Origin: Azospirillaceae bacterium
GTDB taxonomy: Bacteria > Pseudomonadota > Alphaproteobacteria > Azospirillales > Azospirillaceae
Assembly: GCA_035645145.1 (NCBI GenBank)
Contig: DASQNC010000069.1
Coordinates: 1 to 64,000, forward strand
Length of the DNA stretch: 64,000 nt
Reading direction: 5' to 3'
The notes below the pieces were generated by a model. The model had not been told where the DNA came from. It did not search any database and saw only the letters and a program-made list of their open reading frames with translations. Shown here one piece after another: positions 18,090-27,050 of this stretch (its first letter is position 1; the number at the start of each line of letters is the position of its first letter). Made by a program: the position numbers and the translations under genes.

Positions 18090-18335
18090 ATGACCGAGCT
18101 CGACCGCGACATTGCGGCCTTCGATCAGATGACGCCGGTTCTGCAGACCCGGTACTGCGGGCGGTGGGTGATCATCCGCGACCGCGGGCTTGCGGGGACC
18201 TTCGACACGTTCGACGAGGCGGCGGAGGATGCCGTGCGGCGGTTCGGGCGCGGCCCGTACCTGATCCGCCAGGTCGGCGCGCCCCGTGCCGTCATGCCGG
18301 TATCGCTCGTTCACGTCCACGTGCATGGCGTTTAA
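18090..18335 (+). CDS. Small protein of DUF5678-like type
   Basis: An 81-aa protein built as strand-strand-helix-strand: RYCGRWVIIRDRGLAGTFDTF, an acidic helix DEAAEDAVRRF, then PYLIRQVGAP. This resembles the short DUF5678 family (GKWVAI ... helix ... strand), though I cannot confirm membership. A GGAGG just upstream decides ATG 18090. Its end overlaps the next ORF by 11 bp (18325-18335), so the two are translationally coupled. A role tied to the following retropepsin-like protein is inferred from this coupling only. Confidence 0.7.
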   Translation: MTELDRDIAAFDQMTPVLQTRYCGRWVIIRDRGLAGTFDTFDEAAEDAVRRFGRGPYLIRQVGAPRAVMPVSLVHVHVHGV

Positions 18336-18801
18336 CGATCTCATTCTCGGCGGCGGGGGCGACGAACCCGATCCGACGGCGCTCGCCGCGCATGGCGCGT
18401 CGATGTTCGTGGATATCGAATTCGGGCCGGCCGAGGCGCTGAAGCGGCTGGCCGCCGACGTGGTGGCCCTGATCGACACCGGTGCCAGCGTTAATTGCAT
18501 CGACGACGACCTGGCCCGCGCCCTGCGCCTGCCCGTCATCGACCTGGCCCCGATGGGCGGGGTCGGTGGCCTGCACCAGTCGAACGTCTACCTGGCATCG
18601 CTGCACGTCAAAAGCCTGAACGCCCGCTTTTACGAACCGCTGCACGGCGTCCATCTGGCGGCGGCGGGACTGGAGCACCGGATCCTTCTGGGGCGGCCGT
18701 TCCTGCGCCACTTCGTACTGGTCTACGACGGCATGCGCGGCGTGGTCAGCATCGCCGACCACGCGTCCCGCGCCGCGGTCCTGAGCACACGGCTGGCGTA
18801 A
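18325..18801 (+). CDS. Retropepsin-like aspartic protease
   Basis: A 158-aa single-domain clan AA aspartic protease. The catalytic motif is ALIDTGASVNCIDDDLA with D51-T-G-A, and the second conserved strand is ILLGRPFLRHFVLVYDG (about residues 120-136). The length fits retropepsin monomers that dimerise for activity. There is no signal peptide or membrane helix, so it should be cytoplasmic, unlike PerP-type anchored proteases. The ATG at 18325 overlaps the upstream small gene. The substrate is unknown. Confidence 0.8.
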   Translation: MAFNDLILGGGGDEPDPTALAAHGASMFVDIEFGPAEALKRLAADVVALIDTGASVNCIDDDLARALRLPVIDLAPMGGVGGLHQSNVYLASLHVKSLNARFYEPLHGVHLAAAGLEHRILLGRPFLRHFVLVYDGMRGVVSIADHASRAAVLSTRLA

Positions 18802-18826
18802 CGCCAGCGTACGGACGAGGACCTGG

Positions 18827-18862
18827 AAAAGAAAAGGGGGAGCGTGCAGGGCACGCTCCCCC
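18827..18862. terminator. Bidirectional intrinsic terminator
   Basis: A perfect 12-bp stem GGGGGAGCGTGC / GCACGCTCCCCC (18836-18862, loop of 3) is preceded on the plus strand by AAAAGAAAAG. Read on the minus strand this gives the hairpin plus TTTTCTTTT expected for a Rho-independent stop of the pheST transcript. It also lies just after the retropepsin gene. Confidence 0.85.
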
Positions 18863-18881
18863 TCATCCTTTGCCGTGCCGG

Positions 18882-21287
18882 TCAGGCGCGCAGGGTGCCG
18901 CCGGTTGCCTTGACCACCGCTGCCACGACCTTCTGGCCGACGGCCTCGATCTCGGCGTCGGTCAGGGTCTTTTCCACCGGTTGCAGGGTCACCGCCAGGG
19001 CGACCGACTTCTTGCCCGGCTCGATGCCCTGGCCCTGGTACACGTCGAACACCGACACGTCGCGGATCAGGGTCTTGTCGGCGCCGCGCACCGCCCGGAC
19101 CAGCCTGTCGGCCTCGACGCCCGCGTCCACCAGGAAGGCGAAATCGCGCTCGACCGGCTGGAACGGCGAGAGCCGCAGCAGCGGCTTGGCGGTGCCGGCC
19201 TTCTTCTTCGGGGCGGGCACCCGGTCCAGGAACACCTCGAACTGCACGACCGGGCCCTTGGCGCCCAGCCGGTCCAGCACCTCGGGATGGGTTTCGCCGA
19301 ACCAGGCCAGGACGGTGGGGCCCAGGCGCAGCGTGCCGCTGCGGCCGGGATGGTACCAGTCCGGCGCGTCGGTGGTGACCTGCAGGTTCGGCACCGGGGC
19401 GCCGGCGGCCTCCAACGCCGCAAGCGCGTCGGCCTTGGCGTCGTAGGCATCCACCGGACGGGCGCCGCCCGCCCAGTGGCGCGGCTGCGCCATGCCGGCG
19501 CGCACGCCCGCGGCCACCTGCTTCTGGCCGTCGGGCTCCGGGCCGTCGTACTGCGGACCCAGCTCGAACAGCGTGGCGTCGGCATGGCCGCGGTCGGCGT
19601 TGCGGCCGGCGGCCTGGATCAGGTTCGGCAGGATCGACGGCCGCATCACGTCCAGATCCGACGCGATCGGGTTCAGCAGCCTGAGGCCGGGATCGACCTG
19701 GGCGAAGCGGCCGGCCAGGTCCGACGACATGAACGACCAGGTCACCGCCTCGTGCAGGCCGCGGTCGGCCAGCGCCCGGCGGACCGCGGCGGCCCGGCGC
19801 TGCGTGGCGTTCAGGGCCGGCTTGGTGACGGCCGCGGTGCGGGGCAGGGGGACGGCGGGCAGGTGGTCGAACCCCGCCACGCGCATGACCTCTTCCACCA
19901 GATCGGCCTCGCCGTGGATGTCGGCGCGCCAGGACGGCGGGACCACCCGGAGCGGATCGCCCTCGGTCACCTCGCAGCCGAGGTCGCGCAGGATGCGGAC
20001 CTGTTCGGCGAGCGGCACGTCCATGCCGCCGAGCGTGGCCACCCGGTCGTGGCGCAGCGTGTAGGTGCGCCGCCACTCCGGGGCTTGGCCCGCCACGAAC
20101 ACCTCGGACGCTTCGCCGCCGCACAGCTCCAGGATCAGGCGGGTGGCGTACTCCATGCCCGCGGCCACGAAGGCGGGGTCGAGCCCGCGCTCGAAGCGGT
20201 AGCGGGCGTCGCTCTCGATGCCGAGCCGCCGGCCGGTCTGGGCCGTGCGCAGCGGATCGAACAGGGCGGCCTCGATGTAGACGCTGGTGGTCGCCTCGGT
20301 GCAGCCGGTGGCCTCGCCGCCGACGATGCCGCCCAGGCTCTCCACGCCGCCCTCGTCGACGATGACCGTGACCGACGGGTCGAGCGTGTACGTCTTGCCG
20401 TTGAGCGCGGCCAGGGTCTCGCCGTCGCGCGCCAGTCGCACCGTCAGATGGCCGTTCAGCTTGGCCGCGTCGAAGACGTGGAGCGGGCGCGCCACGTCCA
20501 TGGTCAGGAAGTTGGTGATGTCCACCAGGGCCGAGATCGGGCGCAGGCCGATGGCCGCCAGCTTGTCCTGCAGCCAGCGCGGGCTGGGGCCGTTGCGCAC
20601 GCCGCGGATCAGGCGGCCGAGGAACAGCGGGCAGGCGTCGGCGGCCTCGGCCGGCAGGTCGATGTGGACGCGGACCGGGTTGGGGAAGCGGCCGGGCACC
20701 GGTTCGGCCTTGGCCAGCGGCTTCAGGGTGCCCAGGCCGGCGGCGGCGAGGTCGCGGGCGATGCCGCGCACGCCGGCGCAGTCGGCCCGGTCGGGCGTCA
20801 GCGACACGTCGATGACCGGGTCGGCCAGCCCCATCAGATCCACGAACCGCGTGCCGACGGGCGCATCCTCGGGCAGCTCGACGATGCCCTCATGGTCCTC
20901 CGACAGGCCCAGCTCCCAGGCCGAGCACAGCATGCCGTCGGAGACGACGCCGCGGACCTCGCGCTTTTCCAGCGTCAGGTTCTTGGCCGGGATGTGGGTG
21001 CCGGACGGGGCGTAGGCGCTCTTCAGACCGGTGCGGGCGTTCGGCGCGCCGCAGACGACCGTGATCGGGTCGCCCCCGCCGACGTCCACCAGGCAGACCT
21101 GGAGCTTGTCGGCGTTGGGGTGCCGCTCGGCCTTCAGCACATGGCCGACCACCAGCGGTTCCAGGCCCTTGGCGCGGTCGGACACGCCTTCGACCTCGAG
21201 CCCCAGCATGGTCAGCGTCTCGACGATCCGCTCCAGCGGGGCGTCGGTCTCCAGGTGCTCCTTGAGCCAGGAGAGGGTGAACTTCAT
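18882..21287 (-). CDS. pheT: Phenylalanyl-tRNA synthetase beta subunit
   Basis: An 801-aa subunit of the alpha2-beta2 enzyme. The start MKFTLSWLKEHLETDAPLE is typical. A tRNA-binding EMAP-like domain (VVGHVLKAERHPNADKLQVC region, about residues 45-150) is followed by the editing B3/B4 domain, the B5 domain, the synthetase-like core, and a C-terminal FDX-ACB anticodon-binding domain (SPFQPVERDFAFLVDAG onward). Full length. It begins 16 bp after pheS and is followed by a strong terminator. Confidence 0.97.
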   Translation of the reverse strand: MKFTLSWLKEHLETDAPLERIVETLTMLGLEVEGVSDRAKGLEPLVVGHVLKAERHPNADKLQVCLVDVGGGDPITVVCGAPNARTGLKSAYAPSGTHIPAKNLTLEKREVRGVVSDGMLCSAWELGLSEDHEGIVELPEDAPVGTRFVDLMGLADPVIDVSLTPDRADCAGVRGIARDLAAAGLGTLKPLAKAEPVPGRFPNPVRVHIDLPAEAADACPLFLGRLIRGVRNGPSPRWLQDKLAAIGLRPISALVDITNFLTMDVARPLHVFDAAKLNGHLTVRLARDGETLAALNGKTYTLDPSVTVIVDEGGVESLGGIVGGEATGCTEATTSVYIEAALFDPLRTAQTGRRLGIESDARYRFERGLDPAFVAAGMEYATRLILELCGGEASEVFVAGQAPEWRRTYTLRHDRVATLGGMDVPLAEQVRILRDLGCEVTEGDPLRVVPPSWRADIHGEADLVEEVMRVAGFDHLPAVPLPRTAAVTKPALNATQRRAAAVRRALADRGLHEAVTWSFMSSDLAGRFAQVDPGLRLLNPIASDLDVMRPSILPNLIQAAGRNADRGHADATLFELGPQYDGPEPDGQKQVAAGVRAGMAQPRHWAGGARPVDAYDAKADALAALEAAGAPVPNLQVTTDAPDWYHPGRSGTLRLGPTVLAWFGETHPEVLDRLGAKGPVVQFEVFLDRVPAPKKKAGTAKPLLRLSPFQPVERDFAFLVDAGVEADRLVRAVRGADKTLIRDVSVFDVYQGQGIEPGKKSVALAVTLQPVEKTLTDAEIEAVGQKVVAAVVKATGGTLRA

Positions 21288-21303
21288 GGGAGGATCTCCG
21301 GGC

Positions 21304-22371
21304 TCAGCGGGTCAGGCCTTGTGCCAGGGACGGCACGTCCAGCGGCACGAAGCCGTAGTGCTTCAGCCAGCGCAGGTCGGCTTCGAAGAAGGTGCGCAGG
21401 TCGGGAATGCCGTACTTCAGCATGGCGATGCGCTCGATCCCCATGCCGAAGGCGAAGCCCTGGTACTTCTGCGGGTCGATGCCGCACGCGCTCAGCACGT
21501 TGGGGTGCACCATGCCGCAGCCCAGGATCTCCAGCCAGTCGCCGTGGTTGCCCAGCTTGAGCTCGCCGCCCTTGCGCGAACAGCCGATGTCCACCTCGGC
21601 CGAGGGCTCGGTGAAGGGGAAGAAGCTCGGGCGGAAACGGATCGGCAGGTCGTCCACATCGAAGAACGCCCGGCAGAACTCCAGCAGGCAGCCCTTCAGG
21701 TGCGCCATGTTCGTGGCCTCGTCGATCACCAGGCCCTCGACCTGGTGGAACATGGGCGTGTGGGTCATGTCGTAGTCGGAGCGGAAGGTCCGCCCCGGGC
21801 AGATCACGCGGATCGGCGGCTTGTTCGCCAGCATGGTCCGCACCTGCACCGGCGAGGTGTGGGTGCGCAGCAGCATGCGGCTGCCGTCCTTGCGGTCCGG
21901 CAGGTAGAAGGTGTCGTGCATGTCCCGGGCCGGGTGGCCGGGCGGGAAGTTCAGGGCGGTGAAGTTGTGGAAGTCGTCCTCGACGTCCGGGCCTTCTGCC
22001 AGGGTGAATCCCATGTCGGCGAAGATCGCCACGATCTCGTCGATCGTCTGGCTGATGGGGTGGATGCGGCCCGTCTGCTCGGAGCGCACCGGCAGCGTCA
22101 CGTCGATGCGTTCGGCTTCCAGGCGCTTGGCGAGCGCCGCACGAGCCAGATCGGCCTTGCGCGTCTCGATGGCGGCCGCGACCGCGTCCTTCAGGGCATT
22201 GAGGGCCTGGCCCCGGGCCTTGCGCTCGTCGGGGGACAGCGCGCCCAGGTTCTTCATCTCGTCGGTGATGCGGCCCTTCTTGCCCAGTGCGGCCACCCGC
22301 ACGTCCTCGAGCGCGGCGAGATCCGCGGCGGCCTCGACCTGGGCCAGCAGTTCCGCCTTGAGCGCGTCCAT
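21304..22371 (-). CDS. pheS: Phenylalanyl-tRNA synthetase alpha subunit
   Basis: A 355-aa catalytic subunit. An N-terminal coiled coil (about residues 1-85) contacts tRNA. The class II motifs are motif 2 ([20 protein letters not shown]) and motif 3 ([19 protein letters not shown]), and [10 protein letters not shown] lines the phenylalanine pocket. Normal length (340-360 aa). It is 94 bp downstream of rplT, with a terminator-like hairpin in between, and 16 bp upstream of pheT. Confidence 0.97.
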   Translation of the reverse strand: MDALKAELLAQVEAAADLAALEDVRVAALGKKGRITDEMKNLGALSPDERKARGQALNALKDAVAAAIETRKADLARAALAKRLEAERIDVTLPVRSEQTGRIHPISQTIDEIVAIFADMGFTLAEGPDVEDDFHNFTALNFPPGHPARDMHDTFYLPDRKDGSRMLLRTHTSPVQVRTMLANKPPIRVICPGRTFRSDYDMTHTPMFHQVEGLVIDEATNMAHLKGCLLEFCRAFFDVDDLPIRFRPSFFPFTEPSAEVDIGCSRKGGELKLGNHGDWLEILGCGMVHPNVLSACGIDPQKYQGFAFGMGIERIAMLKYGIPDLRTFFEADLRWLKHYGFVPLDVPSLAQGLTR

Positions 22372-22390
22372 CGGAAAACCCCTTCTCAGA

Positions 22391-22435
22391 CCATGAGAAA
22401 AGGGGGCGCGATCCCTGCCCGGGACCGGCCCCCTT
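22391..22435 (-). terminator. Hairpin plus T-run between rplT and pheS
   Basis: On the minus strand AAGGGGGC ... GCCCCCTT (22400-22435) form an 8-bp stem followed by CCCCCTTTTCTC. This has the shape of an intrinsic terminator and sits inside the operon, so it may partly uncouple ribosomal-protein from pheST expression. I find no Phe-rich leader peptide, so classic pheST attenuation is not supported. Confidence 0.6.
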
Positions 22436-22465
22436 CCTCGACGATGCCGCTTCGGGAGCGGCGGA

Positions 22466-22831
22466 TTACGCGGTGCGGGCGAGCGCGGCCTGGGCCTGGT
22501 CGACCAAGGCCTTAAACGCCTCCGGCTCGCGGGCGGCGATGTCGGCGAGGACCTTGCGGTCGACGTCGATGCCGGCCTTCTTGATGCCGTTCATGAACTT
22601 GGAATAGCTCAGGCCATGCTGGCGCACGCCGGCATTGATGCGCTGGATCCACAGGCCGCGGAAATCGCGCTTACGGTTGCGGCGGTCGCGGTACGCATAG
22701 CGCAGCGCCTTTTCGACCTTTTCGATCGCGACGCGGAACACCAGCCGGTTGCGGCCGCGGTAACCCTTCGCGAGCTTCAGGATCTTCTTGTGACGGGCGT
22801 GGGTCGTCACGCCCCGCTTAACACGGGCCAT
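22466..22831 (-). CDS. rplT: 50S ribosomal protein L20
   Basis: A 121-aa 23S-rRNA-binding assembly protein. Family features: [59 protein letters not shown] and the C-terminal [16 protein letters not shown]. Typical length (117-121). It begins 20 bp after rpmI. L20 often autoregulates its operon through mRNA structure, but I cannot delineate such a site here. Confidence 0.98.
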   Translation of the reverse strand: MARVKRGVTTHARHKKILKLAKGYRGRNRLVFRVAIEKVEKALRYAYRDRRNRKRDFRGLWIQRINAGVRQHGLSYSKFMNGIKKAGIDVDRKVLADIAAREPEAFKALVDQAQAALARTA

Positions 22832-22851
22832 GGTCTATCTCCCTTCGACCG

Positions 22852-23052
22852 TCAGGCGTTGCGCAGGAAATTCTTGAGGATGATCCGTGCATCCATGTCC
22901 GTCAGCACCATGGTGCCGCGGGCCTGGCGGATGAACTTCGGCGACCGCTTGCGCAGGTTGTGGCGCTTGCCGGCGGCCGCAGCCTTCACATGGCCGTTCG
23001 CGGTCACCTTGAACCGCTTCTTGGAACCCGAATGGGTTTTCAACTTGGGCAT
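22852..23052 (-). CDS. rpmI: 50S ribosomal protein L35
   Basis: A 66-aa basic protein starting [20 protein letters not shown], with [19 protein letters not shown] in the middle, the full-length L35 pattern. It is the first gene of the rpmI-rplT-pheS-pheT run. The usual infC (IF-3) gene is not upstream; an OsmC gene occupies that place. A good promoter lies about 90-120 bp before the start. Confidence 0.97.
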   Translation of the reverse strand: MPKLKTHSGSKKRFKVTANGHVKAAAAGKRHNLRKRSPKFIRQARGTMVLTDMDARIILKNFLRNA

Positions 23053-23142
23053 TTTCGATCCTTGTCCAGGGTTGGTCCCAGGACGGTTGGGCATGCCCCG
23101 GGGGCGCGTGACCCCCCGCCTCGCCGTCCGAACGAGGCGCGG

Positions 23143-23171
23143 TATATAGCTCCCGCGCGCCGCACGCGCAA
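23143..23171 (-). promoter_or_regulatory. Sigma70-type promoter of the rpmI operon
   Basis: Minus strand TTGCGC (23166-23171) and TATATA (23143-23148) are separated by exactly 17 bp, leaving a leader of about 85 nt before rpmI. The leader is long enough for an autoregulatory L20 site. Confidence 0.65.
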
Positions 23172-23213
23172 GCACGGCACGCGGGAACCAAGCAAGGATC
23201 GGGGAGCCGAAGG

Positions 23214-23639
23214 TCAGCGGAGGCGGGCGTTCAGCGTGATTTCGGTTCCGGCCAGCGCCTTGGACACCGGACAATTCGTCTTCGCATCCTCGGCCAGGCT
23301 TTGGAACCGGGCGGCATCCAGGCCCGGCACCTCGCCCTCGGCCTCCAGTTCGATCCGGGTGATGGCGAATCCGCCCGGGACCTGCTCCAGATGGGCCCGG
23401 GCGGTGGTGTGGACGCGGGTGGGCGGGTGCCCGGCCTGGCTCAGCGCGTGGGACAGCGCCATGGAAAAGCAGCCGGCGTGCGCGGCGGCGATCAGCTCCT
23501 CGGGGTTGGTGCCCTGGCCGTTCTCGAAGCGCGAGGGGAAGGAGTAGCCGCCCTCGAACGCACCGCTGCCAAGCCGCATCGTCCCGGATCCACTGCGCAG
23601 ATCACCGCGCCATTCGGCGTTCGAGGTCCGCACGGTCAT
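23214..23639 (-). CDS. OsmC-family peroxiredoxin
   Basis: A 141-aa thiol peroxidase of the OsmC subgroup that reduces organic hydroperoxides. The two redox cysteines are in [15 protein letters not shown] (about residue 57) and [12 protein letters not shown] (about residue 122), with the EELIAAAH motif typical of OsmC. Length matches OsmC (about 140). Start ATG 23639. It is on the same strand as rpmI but 160 bp away and separated by the rpmI promoter, so it is not part of that operon. Confidence 0.92.
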   Translation of the reverse strand: MTVRTSNAEWRGDLRSGSGTMRLGSGAFEGGYSFPSRFENGQGTNPEELIAAAHAGCFSMALSHALSQAGHPPTRVHTTARAHLEQVPGGFAITRIELEAEGEVPGLDAARFQSLAEDAKTNCPVSKALAGTEITLNARLR

Positions 23640-23770
23640 TGCTCGTCCTCCATCATCGGGTCGTGCCAATGACATGGCCAGACGGTCGGGGGTGCTCCAG
23701 ACACCCGGAATGGGAGGGTCCTGCCCGATCGATCCGGACCGCAGTGGACGCCCGTGGCCGGGGCGGCCCT

Positions 23771-25555
23771 TCACGCCGCCGGCGCCGCCCGGTTCGGGGT
23801 TGCGGTCGGCAGGTCGATGTCGAAGCGGGCGCCGTTCCCGTCGGACTTGGGGCCGACCGACAGTCTCCCGCCGGCCTGCCGGGCGAGCGAGGCCGCAAGT
23901 TGCAGCCCGATGCCCCGGCCGCGTGGTTGGCCGTCCGCCGGCTCTCCGGTCCGGTCCCCGGTTTGGTCGTACCCGGCGGGCAGGCCGCGTCCGTCGTCCT
24001 CGACCGTCAGGTGGTGGCCGGTGGGCGTTGCCCGGAACAGGATGCGCACCGTGCCCCCGGTGCCCGGCGCGAACGCGTGCTTGACGGCATTGGTGGCCAG
24101 CTCGTTCACCAGCAGCCCCAGGGGGATCGCCTGGTCGATGGGGATGCGGGCCGGCTCCGCTTCCACCCTCAGCGACACCGGCGCATCGGCGTCGACGAGC
24201 GAGCCACGGACCAGGGTCCCGATCTCCTGCAGATACTGGGCGAAGTCGATGTCGCCGGTGTGCGGGCCCCGGTACAGCAGTTCGTGCAGGCTGCCGATCG
24301 ACAGGATGCGGCGGCGCGCCTTCTCCAGCTCGTGCCGAACTTCCGGCATGGCCTGCCGCCCCGCTTGCAGCGTCAACAGGCTGGCCACCACCGCGAAGTT
24401 GTTCTTCACCCGGTGGTTCAGCTCGCGCATCAGGGTGTCGCGCTCCTCCAGCGTGGCGCGCAACCGCTCCTCGCTCCGGCGCAGCGCCGCCTGCGCGGCG
24501 TCGCGGGCGAGGTCGCGGGCCACGATGGCATCCGCCATCTCGTCGAAGGCCTGGCCCAGGCGTGCGGCCTCGGCGTTGCCGCGCATGCCGGTGCGGGCCG
24601 ACACGTCGCCCCGGCGCCACCGCTCCATGATCTCCAGCAGGTGGTCCACCGGCCGCCTTATGAACATCGCGCCGCCGAATCCGGCCAGCAGCAAGGCGAC
24701 CGCCAGCCCCCCGGCCAGGATTTGGATGTTCGTGCGGGTCGCGGCATCCACGTCGGCAAGCGCAGCGCGCTTGGACAGCCCGACGGCGACCAGAAGCCCG
24801 CCGCCCTGGGCGGGGGGGACATAGCCGGCGATGCGCTCGATCCCGTCGGAGCCGGTCCCCTCCATGGTGCCGGCCTTCGAGGCGGTCAGCATCCATTCAT
24901 AGGCGGGGGGTATCCTCGACGGCGGAGTCTGCTCCCCATCCACGGGATGGCGCAGCAGGAGCGTGCCGCCCTTATCGATGATCGCGATCGATCCGTTGGG
25001 CGGCAGTTCCCGGGAGAGGAAGTCCCGTCCGAGCTGCTCGACGCTGAGACCCGCCACGGCAAGGACGACGCGCCCGTTCGGCCGGGTGACGCGTACGGCC
25101 ACCGGAATCACGACCTCACCCGTGGTGAACGAGCGCACATGCTCGCCCACGACGAAACCGCCGGTCCGCCGCGCCTCCACAAGGTGGGGCCGTTCGGCGA
25201 TGTCGACGGGGTTGGGCACCGGGCGTCCGGCGCATTCGACCCCGCCCTCGTCGTCCATCACCGTCAGCCAGGCGATGACGCCCCCCGTGTCCAGGATGTC
25301 GCGGACCAGGCCGGAGCACAGCCTCCGCTCCTCGGGCGTCTCGGTGGGCAGGCGCGCAACCGTGTCGAGAACGACCCGGGCGGAGTCGATCACGCGGGCC
25401 ACTTCCGCGGTGGCGAATTCGGTCAGCCGCAACGCCTCGGCGTGGACTTGCGCCTCGCTGGACCGGCGCAGCGTCACCTCTTGGTGCCATAGGATCGCGA
25501 GGGCTGGGGCCAGCGCGATCAGCACGAGGATGTATAGCCTGGCGAGGAGGCTCAT
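23771..25555 (-). CDS. Membrane sensor histidine kinase, HisKA_2/HWE-like
   Basis: A 594-aa two-membrane-helix sensor. Helix 1 is at about residues 4-20 (LYILVLIALAPALAILW). A periplasmic Cache-like domain follows to about 280, then helix 2 (IQILAGGLAVALLLAGFGGAMF), a HAMP region, the phosphoacceptor motif MRELNHRVKNNFAVVASLL (HisKA_2 type), and the ATPase with LVNELATNAVKHAF and DDGRGLP. Kinases of this type often feed the alphaproteobacterial general stress or light responses. No response regulator is adjacent. ATG 25555 was chosen to put helix 1 at the N-terminus. Confidence 0.9.
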   Translation of the reverse strand: MSLLARLYILVLIALAPALAILWHQEVTLRRSSEAQVHAEALRLTEFATAEVARVIDSARVVLDTVARLPTETPEERRLCSGLVRDILDTGGVIAWLTVMDDEGGVECAGRPVPNPVDIAERPHLVEARRTGGFVVGEHVRSFTTGEVVIPVAVRVTRPNGRVVLAVAGLSVEQLGRDFLSRELPPNGSIAIIDKGGTLLLRHPVDGEQTPPSRIPPAYEWMLTASKAGTMEGTGSDGIERIAGYVPPAQGGGLLVAVGLSKRAALADVDAATRTNIQILAGGLAVALLLAGFGGAMFIRRPVDHLLEIMERWRRGDVSARTGMRGNAEAARLGQAFDEMADAIVARDLARDAAQAALRRSEERLRATLEERDTLMRELNHRVKNNFAVVASLLTLQAGRQAMPEVRHELEKARRRILSIGSLHELLYRGPHTGDIDFAQYLQEIGTLVRGSLVDADAPVSLRVEAEPARIPIDQAIPLGLLVNELATNAVKHAFAPGTGGTVRILFRATPTGHHLTVEDDGRGLPAGYDQTGDRTGEPADGQPRGRGIGLQLAASLARQAGGRLSVGPKSDGNGARFDIDLPTATPNRAAPAA

Positions 25556-25798
25556 CGGTTCGTTGCCGCCGGCACCTTCGGGGTTCCATCCGGTGTGCCA
25601 CGGTCGGTCGCCCGCGCGGCACGCTCTTGGACTTAAGGCGGGTTCGGGGAACCTGTCCACCGGGTATTACCGGGTATGTCAATTGTCACGGTCGCGCACT
25701 GTCCCGGACATCGGCCGCAACGGCCGCACGGGGTGCCGTGTTGAGCGGTGCGCAGGCAACGCCCGCCGGACCCACAGCCAAAAAGGGAAGTGCAAGCC

Positions 25799-27022
25799 AT
25801 GACGGTGCGCCTCAAACCCCTCGACGAGCAGGTGATCGTCATCACCGGCGCCAGCAGCGGCATCGGATTGGCGACGGCCCGCATGGCCGCGCGGCAGGGT
25901 GCCAAGGTCGTTCTGGGTGCACGCGACCGCGATGCGCTGGCCAGGATCGCGGAGGAAATCCGTGCCCAGGGTGGTGAAGCCGTGCACAGCGTGGTCGATG
26001 TGGCCGACGAGGCCGAAATGCGCCAACTGGCCCGTGCCGCGCTCAACGCCTTCGGCCGGATCGACACCTGGGTGAACAACGCCGGCATCTCGATCTACGG
26101 CCGCATCTCGGAAGTGCCCCTTGAGGACCAGCGGCGCCTGTTCGAGACCAATTATTGGGGCATGGTCATCGGTTCCCGCATTGCGGTCGAGCACCTGCGC
26201 GCCGACGGCGGCGCGCTGATCAATGTCGGCAGCGTGGTGTCGGACCGCTCGATGATGCTCCAGGGGCCCTACTCGGCCAGCAAGTTCGCGGTCAAGGGCT
26301 TCACCGACGCCCTGCGCATGGAGGTCGAGGCCGACGGGCTCCCCCTCTCCATCACCCTGATCAAGCCCGGCGTCATCGCCACGCCGTTCGAGGAGCATGC
26401 CCGGAACTACATGGACGCCGAACCCGCGAACCCGCCTCCGGCCTATGCGCCGGAACTGGTCGCGAAGGCGATCCTGAACGCGGCCTGCCACCCGCACCGC
26501 GAGTTGACGGTGGGCGGCGGCGGCAAGGTGTTCTCGCTGTCCCAGCGGCTGGCGCCGCGCATGACCGACTGGATGATGGAGCGGTTCCTGCCCGGCATCC
26601 TGCGCAGCGGCGGACCGGTGCGCCACCACGACGACAGCCTGCACGGCCCCTCCGGCCGCCACGGGCACGAACGCGGCGGCCCGCACACGTACGTGCGCGA
26701 AACCAGCCTCTACACCGCGGCCGCCATGCACCCGCTGGCCACCGCGGCGGTGTTCGCCGGCATCGGCGCGGCGGGTGCGCTGGCCTGGCGGATGTCGCAG
26801 GGCCGGTCCAGCCGCCGCCTGCTCACCTACATGCCGTCGGGTGGCCGGTCCGAAACCTCGGAACCGCCGACGGACTGGGCCCGCCGCCACGCGTTCGACA
26901 CCCGGACGGCACACGCGGGGGTCTACAACGACACCGGGACCGGCACCACCGTCGAAACCACCACGGAAACCCGGGTGCCGCTGGACGAGCATTCCCTCGA
27001 GACGCAGAGGCAGCCGTCCTGA
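25799..27022 (+). CDS. Short-chain dehydrogenase with C-terminal membrane anchor
   Basis: A 407-aa protein. Residues 1-250 are a classical SDR: VIVITGASSGIGLATARMAA (TGxxxGIG), NNAG in WVNNAGISIYG, the catalytic Ser in GSVVSD, and YSASKFAVKGF (YxxxK). The remaining 150 residues are unusual for an SDR: a His/Gly-rich linker, a predicted membrane helix (MHPLATAAVFAGIGAAGALAW) and a Thr-rich hydrophilic tail (TGTGTTVETTTETRVP). AAGGGAAG at 25783-25790 lies upstream of ATG 25799. A cupin gene follows after 28 bp, so they probably form an operon. The substrate is unknown. Confidence 0.88.
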   Translation: MTVRLKPLDEQVIVITGASSGIGLATARMAARQGAKVVLGARDRDALARIAEEIRAQGGEAVHSVVDVADEAEMRQLARAALNAFGRIDTWVNNAGISIYGRISEVPLEDQRRLFETNYWGMVIGSRIAVEHLRADGGALINVGSVVSDRSMMLQGPYSASKFAVKGFTDALRMEVEADGLPLSITLIKPGVIATPFEEHARNYMDAEPANPPPAYAPELVAKAILNAACHPHRELTVGGGGKVFSLSQRLAPRMTDWMMERFLPGILRSGGPVRHHDDSLHGPSGRHGHERGGPHTYVRETSLYTAAAMHPLATAAVFAGIGAAGALAWRMSQGRSSRRLLTYMPSGGRSETSEPPTDWARRHAFDTRTAHAGVYNDTGTGTTVETTTETRVPLDEHSLETQRQPS

Positions 27023-27050
27023 GCGGGACGGCCCAAGGAGGATTCCACCC

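Noticed and set aside
18495-21560. 1021-codon plus-strand frame antisense to pheT
   Set aside because: pheT on the other strand is unambiguous; the frame has no family features.
22372-22465. Phe-rich leader peptide for pheST attenuation
   Set aside because: No short frame with clustered Phe codons fits in the 94-bp gap.
25556-25798. EcfG-type stress promoter (GGAAC ... CGTT) before the SDR
   Set aside because: A GGAAC occurs near 25649 but no CGTT lies at the proper 16-17 bp distance.
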